From Trichopria drosophilae (lineage: Eukaryota > Arthropoda > Insecta > Hymenoptera > Diapriidae), in NCBI GenBank assembly GCA_030407085.1, contig CM059585.1, forward strand, positions 64,026,501 through 64,090,500: a stretch of DNA of 64,000 nucleotides, in the 5' to 3' direction. The notes under the pieces are model-generated. The model was not told the DNA's origin and did no database searches. It saw only the letters and a program-made list of their open reading frames with translations. The position numbers and the translations under genes are program-made. Of this stretch, positions 11,065 to 21,381 are shown piece after piece; position 1 is the first letter of the stretch, and each line of letters opens with the position of its first letter.

Positions 11065-12289
11065 CACCCCCCACCTTGGTCGAACGTTGGTCCTCCAATG
11101 TTCTGTGCACGTGCTAAGTAAGGATTCGTGTTATTTTGAGTGACGCCCATACAGAATTTTGCAATTTTCATGTAATGTCAAATCGCTTATCAATGAAATC
11201 TCGCTCTAAATTAGTTTTCTTGTTATGGATATTAGATGTGTTCTCGAATATGTTGCATGAATTAGTAGTGTGAAATAAAAGCAAGGTATTTGTAATTTTT
11301 CGCTTATTGGTAATTGTGGTACATTATTGTGATGATTGTACAATATTTTACATGGTGGTTCTTCTTGACGTTTATACATAAACTGTTACTATATCTACGT
11401 TTTCTATGATATCTCTGTGTTATCGCTGTGTTTGCGGTATGACTATTTTTAACGATTGACATATGTAGTGAAAAAAAATTGTGAGGGTGAAAAAAGATAT
11501 TTCCGGTAGTTTACGGTATTTGACATTTTGCGCTGTCTAAGTTCTTGGGTGGTATGATCAAATAGACTTTTCTCAGTAGTTAACCGATGTGAGATTGAAT
11601 ATTTCTAATATCGCAGACTCCGGAAGATTTCCTCTCTTTCCTTTCATACATACATACACAGTAGACTATTGAAGTGGTTAAATCGTTGGCTTAATCTCAT
11701 TCGCAGAAGGAGTCGGGAAGTATGGGAGAAGAAAAAAATGTGAAATTCTGCATGTTAAAAATTAGGAAGGATAAGAAAAGGGTTTATTTTACGTGGCCAA
11801 AAAAAATCGATTATAATGATTATTGTGCTAATGCTTTTTTGGAATTTGTTAAAAACTTTAGACAAATGATTTTCAAACAAGACAAATTCGACATTTCTCA
11901 ATTTTCCAAATGCATGACATCTCGCTCTCCACCATATTGTGGCAAGGCTAACTTAACGGCGTGTGTTTTATTGTAATTTTTGCATCGTTGACTTAAAAAA
12001 AAGATTCTTTGGGAATTAGCAATCTTGCATTTCCCTCATTTAAATTCATTATTCTTTTCGTATTTTTATTTTTTGTTTCTTTTTTTGTATTGTCAATTGA
12101 TATATTTTTGATAATTATTTCATATATTATTTTTATTTTTTTTCGATTTCTGTGTTACAAAATAGTAGTTAATTCGTTAGTTTTGTTGCATGCGCATGCG
12201 AAGCACAGGTAAGGGAAATTGTGCCGTTTGAAAGGACAATAATACTTTTTATGTTGATAGAATTTTTAGTTTTTATTTTTGTTTATTTA
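11065..12289. other. Left end of the gypsy-type element: non-coding, LTR expected here
   Basis: This lies 3' of the small ORF at 12290-13015 on the minus strand, where the 3' untranslated region and 3' LTR of the gypsy-type element should be. A minus-strand TGTTACGTCTCCGTAAC near 11069 could start an LTR, but I found no matching second LTR, so this is not claimed. A plus ORF at 11722-11976 (84 residues, basic) is unrecognised. Confidence 0.35.
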
Positions 12290-13015
12290 TTATTTATCTG
12301 AGTATCCTTCGTCTTCGCCGTCGGGATCTGGTATTTCTACTTCTAATGATTGTTGTCTCGTTTTGAAAGCGGTTACATAAAAGCCAAGTTTTGGCGGCTG
12401 TATTTCTCCTATTTTTATTCTATCTTTATTTCTATATACATACAGGGTCATCGAAAAGTATCGGACCCCCCTAATATCTTCAGTTAGAATGCACTTAGGA
12501 GAAAATGTCCAATAGCAAAGTTGTATGGTTTCAAGCGGGGAGTAAGATGATGACCTTGACTTTGACCTTGACCATGTCCTTCAAGGTCATTTCAAGGTCA
12601 ATCTTATTTTGTTTAATAGAACCCCCTACATTTTATTGCATATTCTTATAGCTTACCTCGAGAGCTTTCCAAAACACTATAATAAAATAGATACTTTTCG
12701 ATGACCCTGTATATGAAGGTTTATACATCTTATGCATCATGGTGCTCGCTGTGTTATTAGTAATTGGTGTAAGGAGTATCCACAGTTAATTTCCTCTCCC
12801 GGTGCAGTTTATACGTGGACCATTAGTAGTTTTTTAAAAGCTTTTTTTTCTTCCTCGAGGTTAGTGTAGCACCCCCTGCATGCGAATTCTTCATGATTTT
12901 TGGAAAACATTTCAGCCCCTGAATGACAAGTTTCCGTATAAAGTTCATTGTCGGCCCAAATAACTTTCCTTCTTACTCCCAGGTTACTGAGGAAGATGTT
13001 TGTTGAGTATTCCAT
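12290..13015 (-). pseudogene. Small accessory-type ORF downstream of env
   Basis: The minus-strand ATG at 13015 opens a 68-residue frame (MEYSTNIFLSNLGVRRKVIW...) with a Cys/His cluster of spacing C-H-x10-H-x4-C-x2-C in its middle, ending at a TAA near 12809. A different frame continues beyond and, if the MITE at 12443-12709 is ignored, stays open to a TAA at 12292-12290. It ends in an acidic tail (VEIPDPDGEDEGYSDK). A TTTACAG acceptor-like site lies just upstream (about 13050), so a spliced subgenomic mRNA is conceivable. The position after env is unusual for gypsy-type elements. Family unknown. Confidence 0.45.
12443..12709. mobile_element. MITE with CAGGGTCATC termini and TA target duplication
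   Basis: Inverted ends CAGGGTCATCGAAAAGTATC (12443) and its complement (ending 12709) are perfect over 20 bases. Each end is flanked by TA (12441-12442, 12710-12711), the signature of Tc1/mariner-type insertion. Length is 267 bp and it is non-coding. Removing it restores an open frame in the small ORF at 12290-13015, which confirms the boundaries. The centre has several TGACCT/AGGTCA hexamers (12549-12598). Confidence 0.9.
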
Positions 13016-13652
13016 TTTCTTTGTTTTTTTTTAAAGAGTTTCTCACTTTGAAAGCCTACTGTAAACATAAATTATTTGTTATTAGCGTATTAATTAAGAA
13101 TATTTGAAATATTTGTATTATTAATTATTTGCTTGTATATTAGTATGTTAAGGAGCTGTTTTCTGTCGTTGTGAAGTTGAATCGTACTTGTTGGAAATGA
13201 TTTTCATTATTTTGTTCCTCGGTTTGATCTATGAGTTTATATCCGTGGTGTTTTATTCTTTGTATTGGAAGTTTTTTTGTCATAATAGAGTTGTGTCTTC
13301 TGTTTGTATTTATTATTTGAAGTTCTTCATCTCGGTTGAATTTTATGTATCCCTACTCGAAAAGGAGGATAGAAAAGCATAGAAAAGTATAGAAATTCTG
13401 CGTGATTCGTATGCTTTTGAATCCTATTTTTGGCTCATAATGTAAATCTATCAATTCTTATCCTGTCTGAATACTTCAAGTAAAGCCAATGTTAATATTT
13501 TTCTATCCATTAGGTAAAATCAATAAATTTCTATCCCAATCGTGTATAGAGAATCAATCCAAATGTATCTCATTACACTTTTATCATTATGTATCCTAAA
13601 AATTTATAGAAATTCTATCAAAACGAATCAAAATGTGATTTTTATATTTTTA

Positions 13653-13932
13653 CGGTCCAGGTCGACCGCTCCGTAGTTTTCGGTGTCTGGGTATTCCGCA
13701 CCGTAGTTTTTCGCCGTCCAGGTCGACCGCTCCGTAGTTTTTGGTGTCTAGGTATTCCGCACCGTAGTTTTTGACGTCCACGTCGACCGCTCCGTAGTTT
13801 TCGATGTCTAAGTATTCCACACCGCAGTTTTTTGCCGTCCAAGTCGACCGTTCCGTAGTTTTCGGTGTCTAGCTATTTCACCCCGTAGTTTTTCGACGTC
13901 CAGGTCGACCGCTCCGTAGTTTTCGGTGTCTA
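13653..13932. repeat. 60-bp minisatellite, about 4.7 copies
   Basis: Units recur at about 60-base spacing (GTCCAGGTCGACCGCTCCGT near 13657, 13717, 13776, 13837 and 13898). Each unit is itself two related 30-base halves, both containing CCGTAGTTTT. A 66-residue minus-strand ORF here (13842-13642) is a by-product of the repeat. Confidence 0.9.
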
Positions 13933-14226
13933 TGAATTAATCGACTCCAGGTCATCCCCCCTATCGATAAACCCCCCAAAATTTTGTCAGATTTTACTTA
14001 TCTCTTGCCGTTTTCGAGATATTTGAGAATTTTGAAAATTTTCAGTTTTGCTAATTTTCAAAATTCGTTAGTATGTACGCATTAACCGACTCAACGGGAT
14101 CCCCCCTTTTGATAGCCTCCAAAATTTTGTCATATTTTGCTTATCTCTGGCCGTTTTTGAGATAATTAAGAATTTTTAAAAAAAGTGTAACAGAAATATC
14201 ATATTATGTTACTGAATAGTGATCGA

Positions 14227-14330
14227 CAGTGGTAGACCAGTGGTCGGTGTCGCGCGCGATCGTTGTTTCTAGTCAAGTATTCTTGGTGGGGAACACTACT
14301 TGGATAGGTGACCGCTTGAGCACAACTTTC
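14227..14330 (+). repeat. 5S-rRNA-like core, copy 1
   Basis: The stretch ACTTGGATAGGTGACCGCTT closely matches the 3' part of eukaryotic 5S rRNA (internal promoter box C). The upstream part (CAGTGGTAGACC...GTCGCGCGCG) and downstream TTAAAATAATTAAATCA are shared with a second copy at 42405-42507. It is not a functional 5S gene because the 5' half is not recognisable. Confidence 0.55.
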
Positions 14331-15089
14331 TTAAAATAATTAAATCAACTAAAAAAGTTAAAAAATATTTGAATTAAATAAAAAAAATAATAATAAAATT
14401 AAAAATAAAAAAAAATTTTTTTGTATACAATGAGGAAAAAATTTAAAAACAAAAAATTAAAATTTGCTATGCTTCTTAATTCTTACTGAAGGAATGAAAT
14501 TCGTGACGAACGTAGTATAGAAAAATATCGAAACAAATCCTATCAATTTCTATCCACTTTAGTTAGGATAGAAAAATATAGAATTAATTCGTGCCAAAAA
14601 TAGGATAGGAAAATATTGGAAAAAATCCTATACTTTTCTATCCTCCTTTTCGAGTAGGGATGTTCTGTCATCTGTATTGTTTTTATAATGTTTGCATAAT
14701 TTTATTGTTATTATGACTAATAATATTGTAACTCCTATGCTGTAAATTCTTACAATTCCTGTTCCAATTAGTATACTGTGTTCGTAAATTATTTCTTCTA
14801 TATATTTGAGTTTTCGGTTGTGGATTTAATATCACTTTTATTTTGAATGTAAGTTTCATCTGTCATTTCATTGTGGTCAGTGTCTTTTCTGATAGGTGAC
14901 AACGTAGTTGGAGTTTTTGGCGTTGCTGATGATATCTTTGATCTTCTTGGTGTTGTTCGTGTAAATGTTTTTGGTATCGATGATGATGGGTGCCAAACAG
15001 ATGTTCTACAGGTGTCGTGCATGTATTCTCCTCCATATAAATCTACTGAGATTTTTAGTCCGTTTGTAAGTCCTAACAAAATGAGTATA

Positions 15090-15757
15090 CAGGGTGCCGA
15101 TTTATATGAAGACATAAGAATATCTCGAGAACTATGCACAGAATCAAAAAAAGGTGGTTGCTACTCTTGAAAAATGTGCTGGGCAATCATTTTACTTTCT
15201 TTGATCTGAAACGAATTCTGGTGACATTCTCAATTTGTAACGATATTTTACACATTTTCATTTTTATCATCGAACTAAAACACAAAAACTCGTCGATCAA
15301 ATTGGTGCACTTTTTTCCGAAGAATCCAAATCTACAATAAAAAATGGGGGTCCCTATTTAAGTTTTATTGTCCTCCCTCCCCCTCCCACAGGAGGCAGGG
15401 GTGGGGGTTGATTTCATTATCATTGGATGCCCCCCTTCGTGTCGGACAACTTTCATCCCAGACCTTTTTTGATTCTGTGCATAGTTCTCGAGCTATTTCA
15501 CTGTCTTCAAATAAATTTGGATTTTTATCGATTACAGCGCCACCTGCGAACCAAAATGCAATAGCTCCTAGGTGAAATTAGTGTACTTTTTTCCGGAGAA
15601 TACAAATCTGCAATAAAAATGGAGGTGGGGGAGGAGGTCAATTTCATTATCACTGGATGCCTCCCTTCGTGTCGAACAACTTTCATCCCACACCTTTTTT
15701 GATTCTGTGCATAGTTCTCGAGATATTTCTATGTCTTCAGATAAATCGGCCACCCTG
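15090..15757. mobile_element. 668-bp MITE with ~68-bp inverted repeats and TA target duplication
   Basis: Both ends start CAGGGTG-CCGATTTAT and stay complementary for about 68 bases, through TCTCGAGAACTATGCACAGA, with only a few mismatches. TA lies outside both ends (15088-15089, 15758-15759). A third partial copy of the end sequence occurs inside (15458-15510). It is inserted in the env remnant. Its terminus resembles those of the 12443 MITE and the 59097 element. Confidence 0.9.
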
Positions 15758-17439
15758 TATATTCGGATGGTAAAATATCAGCTTTATAACTTCTTGCCGT
15801 TATATAGATTTTTTCTATTGTTTTGAAAAATGGTTTGTTGTTGCAAATGTCTCTTATTGCTACTTTGTGGGTGTGTTCTATTGTTCCACCATTGATTTCT
15901 ATTCCTCCTATCTTGACGAAAAATCTGTGTGCTTCTTTTTCGTTTATAATTCTCCAGCACGTCTTGGCACTTAGTTCGTAGGGTAATAATTCTAGTTCTG
16001 AGATTAATTTGTTGTTTTGACATTTTGTATGGTTTGCTATATGCCATTCTGAGCTTTCATGAACTATCGTATTGCTCCAACTGTATGTATTATTGCCAAA
16101 ATTGTTATTATTTTTATTATCATTCTATTATCTCTTTTTGTTTGTTTTTCCTTTTTTTTTTTTGTTTTTTTAGTTCTTGTGTAATCAAATATATGTTTTA
16201 TGTCTATTTGCATTTAAACTTTTATTATTTTTTTAGCGTAAATGCTTAATTATTAACTAGATTTGTTGTTGGTGGAAGTTCGGGAAGTTGATCATGGTTT
16301 GTTTGGAGCTTGGTATAGAGCTTTATTGGTTATTCCGGTTTTGGTTCGATATCGATATTGATGATTTCATTTGTTAATAAATTTCGTTGTGACAATGGCG
16401 CGGAAGGCTGTGATTCATTATCTAAAGATGTTTGTCGTTTTTGGTCAATCTGTATTTCTTCCAGCTAAATTTGTTGATATCTAACATTAGAGATATCTAA
16501 CTCTAAAGTTCTAGCATGTTTGTTATAGATGTGCCTTGGTAATTTGTTTTTTGTGCTGTCATCCCTCTCGCTACTGTGTTTAATACAGCCGGTTTTTCTG
16601 CTGGGAACGTTATGTGTTCTTTTAATTTTCGAAGGCTGTGCTGGCTATAGATTCCGTTTGTTGCTAAGTTTTCAACGTTTACATATGTCCATGTTTGTTT
16701 TGTAAGTGGTTTTAATTCGTCGGGTTTCTTTGATTCTACTGGATTGGGGAGAAGCCTATATCAGACGTTATTTACAGAGTACATTGGTGGCACCAAACTG
16801 TTACAACTAATTTGTGTTTCTCTATTTATTAAAATTCTCATGTTTGGAGTCATGAAGATGGATTGTTCCTGATATTTAATTGGCAAGTGTGAATAACAGT
16901 CCACGGTTCTTCTTATGCTAACTTCTACTGAGATGCATTTCATAATGTATGCGGCTTCTCCTGCAGCTACTGCCATGTATCCGGGTCCTTTCATAATATT
17001 ACATACGAATTCGTCTGGTGATTGGGTTGCTAGTGATAATGAATTTCTCAATACTCCTTTTTCTGATTAACATCTTCGCGTTAGGACATCGTAATAGAGT
17101 TGTGTTATTTAGGATCGTAAGCGTCTTTCGACGTAAACAAATTTCGAGTTGACATGTGAAGATATCTAAATTTACTGTTTCAGCGAAATGCTTTTCGAAG
17201 CTTGCGCCATTTTTATTTTCCAGTATTAATAGTTTCGGGTATTCAGTAAGAGATAGTTCGTAACCGCAAGTATTTTTATTTCCTTTTAAGGTTAGTGCGA
17301 ATATTATGTCGTCTGTTGTGAGTGAGTATATTACTGTTTTGTATTCGTGGTATATTTTTTCTTATAACGGCTCTTTTACATTTTATAACTGTGATTTTTT
17401 TGACAACGATGACTACATTTATCCGAACTGAATTCGGTT

Positions 17440-18449
17440 GCAACCACACCCGTTATAACTTCCGAGCTGAAACCTGGGAACCGAACTTCTTGGCTGACCG
17501 GCTCAATATTTGAATAATTCGAACAGTCGTTCGAATTGACCGCGAAGAGGGGCTGGGTTCTTAAAAAAAGGTTACACGATATCTATATGAAATGACAAAG
17601 GTTTATTAAAAACAAAAATATAAAATATAATTCGATGGACGATTCATATCACCGTGAAACGATTGGAATCTAAATCTAATTTCCGCGATTCCTCGTGGAC
17701 CGTTATTTACCAGTCACTTTAAAAAAAGAACATGTTTCGGAATCGGAATAACTTCCCTATCGCGAAGGTATCTTGGCGAACGTCGCGCTTCGAAAAACGG
17801 CGCGATCTTTTTCGGTACGGTTTTCCAAAAATCCGGAAAACCCTTTCGAAACGGATCTCGCAGAGTAAATAATTGCTTACTTACAATAATCAGGCTACAG
17901 CCTCCTACGCGATTTCGACACTTGTCAGGCGTCAGCCTCCGGTATTTCTCGTACTTATCGGAAGTTTTCTCCCAACCACACTTTGACTTGGCGATCCTGG
18001 GACGCGCGCACACACTTCGACCGACCTTATTATTTCAATTTTCTATTCGACACCACGACGGCTCGGACACGTCTGCTGCTAGACTCAGACGGACTTTTCG
18101 GCGGGTCGAGTGCCGTGCCGCGGATCAACCAATGACAGGACATGATGCCCCATCAATCAAAATTCGATATGTACAAGGCTACCTGTCTTTTCTTAACATT
18201 CGGCACTTATGCGTGCTCTCTTTCTCTCTTTCGCGCTTCGCGCGATCGCTACCATTTCTTCGCAACGTTCGCCAATTTCATCCTTGTCTCTTCCACCTGA
18301 AACATATAAGTCGCTTTCGCGCATTAGAATTAAATACCGATCGCTTCTTCGGAATTGCCCGTGGAGCAGACGTGCGCTTCTCGCGATTTCCGCGGACTCT
18401 CATACATGCGTACACTCACGCACACTAACACGCTATTTGCCGTGTTACA
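17440..18449 (-). mobile_element. LTR-like insertion (possible solo LTR)
   Basis: This is a more GC-rich block, rich in CG dinucleotides, inside the env remnant. On the minus strand it starts TGTAACACGGCAAATAGCG (18449) and carries AATAAA near 17605, followed by a T-rich stretch. Env-type coding lies on both sides. The left end is uncertain (somewhere in 17410-17520) and I could not find a matching target duplication, so the solo-LTR call is provisional. ORFs on both strands are probably fortuitous. Confidence 0.5.
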
Positions 18450-20100
18450 GTCTATTGAACCTTCGTATAATACATCATACTTGTATGATTCGCAAAAATC
18501 CTTTGGCATTATGTTCCAGAATGTGCTTCCTCCTTCGAGATCTAGGCAATTATAGTATGTTGTAGGGTATGAGACTCCTGATCTTAAGTGAATTCTATTT
18601 TCGTTTAAATTAATTCTCGCTTTATATTTTTTGATTAAAATCTTTACCGTTCTTTGTACCACAACGTTTCTCCAAGAACCATATGTGTCTGAATATTCTA
18701 CACCTTTGCATGTGCCGTCGGCTTGGAATGTTCCGTTTTGTAAAAATACTAAATTTCCTATTTTCCATTTTAGTGGATTTATTTTTCTGTCATAATAATA
18801 TTTTGATTTTGTCTTTGCAGATATTTGGTTTTTCTTGCGTTTTTATGTGCGTCATATAGTTTAGTAGCTAATTGTTGAATGTAGTTGCTGTATGTTATTT
18901 GAGTAGTGTCTTTTATAGCTTTTTACGATGGTAATTTTGCTATTCTTCCGAAAATTAGTTCGAATGGGGTATATTATGTTCCTTCATGGATAGTAGTGTT
19001 GTACGAGAAAGTTGCGAATTCTAACCATTTATCTTAAGCGGTGTGTTTATCTCAAAAATGTTTAATGTATTCTTTGATTACGTGGTGTGAACGCTGGAGT
19101 GAACTATTTGATTGTGGATGAAATGCTGTAGTCTTTATATGTTTGATGTTAAACATTTTTTTCTATTTGTTTCATAACTTTGCTTAAGAAGTTTTTACCT
19201 TGATCAGTTAGTATTTTTTTTTGTAAACCAAACGTACAAATTAACCATTTTATTAATGCTTCGGCGATATCTGAAGATGTTGCTTTTTTTAGTAGAATCG
19301 CTATCAAATATTTTGTTAAGTTATCTTGATTAGTTAGTATATTTCCATAACCGTCTTCTGTTTTATTATTTGGAATTACTATATCCATTGATATTTTCTC
19401 CATTGCTTGTTTAGGCGTATTTGATATAATCATTAGTTGTTTGGTTTTTATCCTGGTTAATTTTTTAGTTGGCAAGATTTGCAATTTGGGATGAATTTTT
19501 CTATATCTGATTTCATGTTTTCCCAAAAATATCGTTGTTTTATTCTTTTCAGTTTTACCGATGCCTATATGTACTCCTATTGGTTTTGAGTGTAATTCCC
19601 TTATTATTCCTGGTCGATCTTTGATGTTCGCGTGTATTATATTTCCATTGCATATTATTATTTTTGTATTCGAGTTTTTGAATTGTTTTTCGATTATTTT
19701 TATGATAGTTTCCCAATGAATTGCTTTTATCTCGTTTGATTTTGATATGCTAATTGTGGATAATTACAGTACGTCTAGTTTGTCTTTGAGCGTTTTTAGG
19801 AGTTTTTAATATTTTTCTCTATTATTAATTGGCTTTCTCCTGTATCCGATGTTACTGGTAGTACTATGTGATATTTGCTATTTTCCATGATAACTGAAAT
19901 TTTGTTTAGTTTTAGATTTTTATGTTTTGGTAGTTCATTCTTATCATTTAATTTATTTGAGCCTTCATCGCAGGGTTGTCCAGATGTAGTTACAAAATAT
20001 GCTAGATTATCTTTTTGCATATGTAATTGGTTTCCTATTTCTATTATATTATTTCTATAAAAATTGTTTGTTTCGTTGATTTCGTTATCTGATTCATAAT

Positions 20101-20148
20101 TGTCATCATCATTATCATCGTCATCATCATCATTGTTATCATCATCAT

Positions 20149-20224
<76 letters not shown>

Positions 20225-20225
20225 T
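20101..20225 (-). repeat. (GAT)n/(CAT)n trinucleotide tract encoding poly-Asp
   Basis: The plus strand is an ATC/CAT trinucleotide run, purest at 20143-20225. On the minus strand it encodes an uninterrupted run of more than 20 aspartates inside the pol spacer between RNase H and integrase, flanked by Asp/Asn/Glu-rich text. Confidence 0.9.
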
Positions 20226-21381
20226 GTGTTATCTTTATTTTCGTGTTCTGTAATTATTTCTTCATTCTTTTTAAATATAAAATTATCTTCCTTAGGTTCT
20301 GAGGGTAATTCATCTGAGTTTTTCGTACCTTTATTTTCGTTATCCTGGACGTTTTGCGTTATTATATTGCCATCTTCATCTATATAATAAATTTTATCAA
20401 AATCAACTTGGTGATTTTTTTGGTGGTCTACCTTGTTTTCTACATGGTTGCGCATCGTTGGTAGGTAATATTTTCTTCCTTGTGTTTATAATATTTAGCC
20501 TATCTGGTGGTCTTGAATGTCGTATACTTCTCCGTGGTGATTGATTATTATTTATTTCTATTTGTGCAGTAGTAGTAATTTGTTTAGATTTTAATAGTAA
20601 CTTTTCTTTTGTAAAAGGTATTGCATCGTTAGTGTCTATTTTTACACTTCCGTTATCCCGTTGTTTGTTATATGTTTCGTATTTCGTATTTTCTATGTAG
20701 CAATCTTCTATTGAATGATTGAGCTTATGGCATTTGGTACAAAATGGTATATTTGTTTAGAAATGATGTATTTAGGTCCGTTGTAATTTGTTTTAACGGC
20801 TGCCTTTGGTAATGTTAACATGTAAATTGGGTTGTGAGGCAGTATATTTTTCTAAATATTGGGTTTGTTTATAATTTCGTCACTTTTTATGAATGTAATG
20901 TAAGGTAATTTAGTATGTGATAATGGTTTTTCGTAATTGAAAAAGTCGTAGTCACAGTATTGCTTCATGTATCCTAATCCTTTTTTATCTGTTTGGCTTT
21001 TCTTGGTAAAGCGTCTGCATTTGCATTTAATGTTCCAGATTTATGTTATACATCGAACTCTTATTCTAATAGATTATACATCCATTTTGCTACTCTCGAA
21101 TTAGGGACTTTAGGAGTTCCGTTTCCGGCTTGATTGCGATTTAACGTTCGTTTTTGCGCTCCGTTGAATTTTGCATAAAAGTTATCATTTTTGTCGTGCA
21201 GTGGTTTTCTTTTCGCTTGACGGTGTGTCAGTGGTGAAAGCGCTCAAGGGAGCTTATTTTTTTCGGACATTTTTGAGCACTGATTGACTCATTTGAGGGG
21301 TATTCTAACCTCAATCTTCCATCTGGCATCAAGACAAAGGGGTACGTGTGCTCCTGCCGTTAGAACTGCGCAGGCTCGAAA

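Larger units (their letters stand above)
13351..14659. mobile_element. 1.3-kb TIR element with minisatellite and 5S-like core
   Basis: The ends are inverted repeats beginning CCCTACTCGAAAAGGAGGAT and complementary over about 26 bases; subterminal sequence is rich in GATAGAAA and TTTCTATCC. It interrupts the env tail, and the frame on the two sides fits when it is removed (with AT duplicated). It contains no ORF of note. Inside are a 60-bp minisatellite (13653-13932), an imperfect 157-bp tandem repeat (13931-14190) and a 5S-rRNA-like segment (14227-14330). Confidence 0.8.
13140..18735 (-). pseudogene. env: Retroelement envelope glycoprotein (env), interrupted
   Basis: Env-type coding pieces lie on the minus strand at about 18735-18450, 17400-15760, 15085-14660 and 13350-13140, in that order. 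They include an N-terminal ectodomain piece with NCLDLEGGSTFW near 18550 and a Cys-containing ectodomain with CYSHLPIKYQ near 16890. A Ser/Thr/Pro-rich stalk follows near 14950, then a hydrophobic membrane segment near 14740 and a short tail. Frameshifts, stops and three insertions (17440-18449, 15090-15757, 13351-14659) break it, so it cannot encode an intact product. Its position after pol fits an env-bearing gypsy-type element. Several ectodomain motifs remind me of the chuvirus-like glycoproteins found in insect elements, but this is only an impression. Confidence 0.6.

Noticed and set aside
1797..11069. LTR pair made of 1797-2646 and a TGTTACG start near 11069
   Set aside because: Only the terminal few bases agree; the interiors do not match, so they are not LTRs of one element.
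13642..13842. Arg/Lys-rich 66-residue repetitive ORF
   Set aside because: Encoded by the 60-bp minisatellite; the repeat period is a multiple of three by chance.
13351..13932. A CRISPR array
   Set aside because: The 60-bp units are head-to-tail without unique spacers and lie in a eukaryotic transposon.
14227..14330. A functional 5S rRNA gene
   Set aside because: Only the 3' part resembles 5S; the 5' half and T-run terminator are not recognisable, and the copy sits inside a TIR element.
18330..18662. A single 110-residue gene on the minus strand
   Set aside because: It is a hybrid frame: env remnant up to about 18450, then LTR-like sequence; the C-terminal half comes from the insertion.
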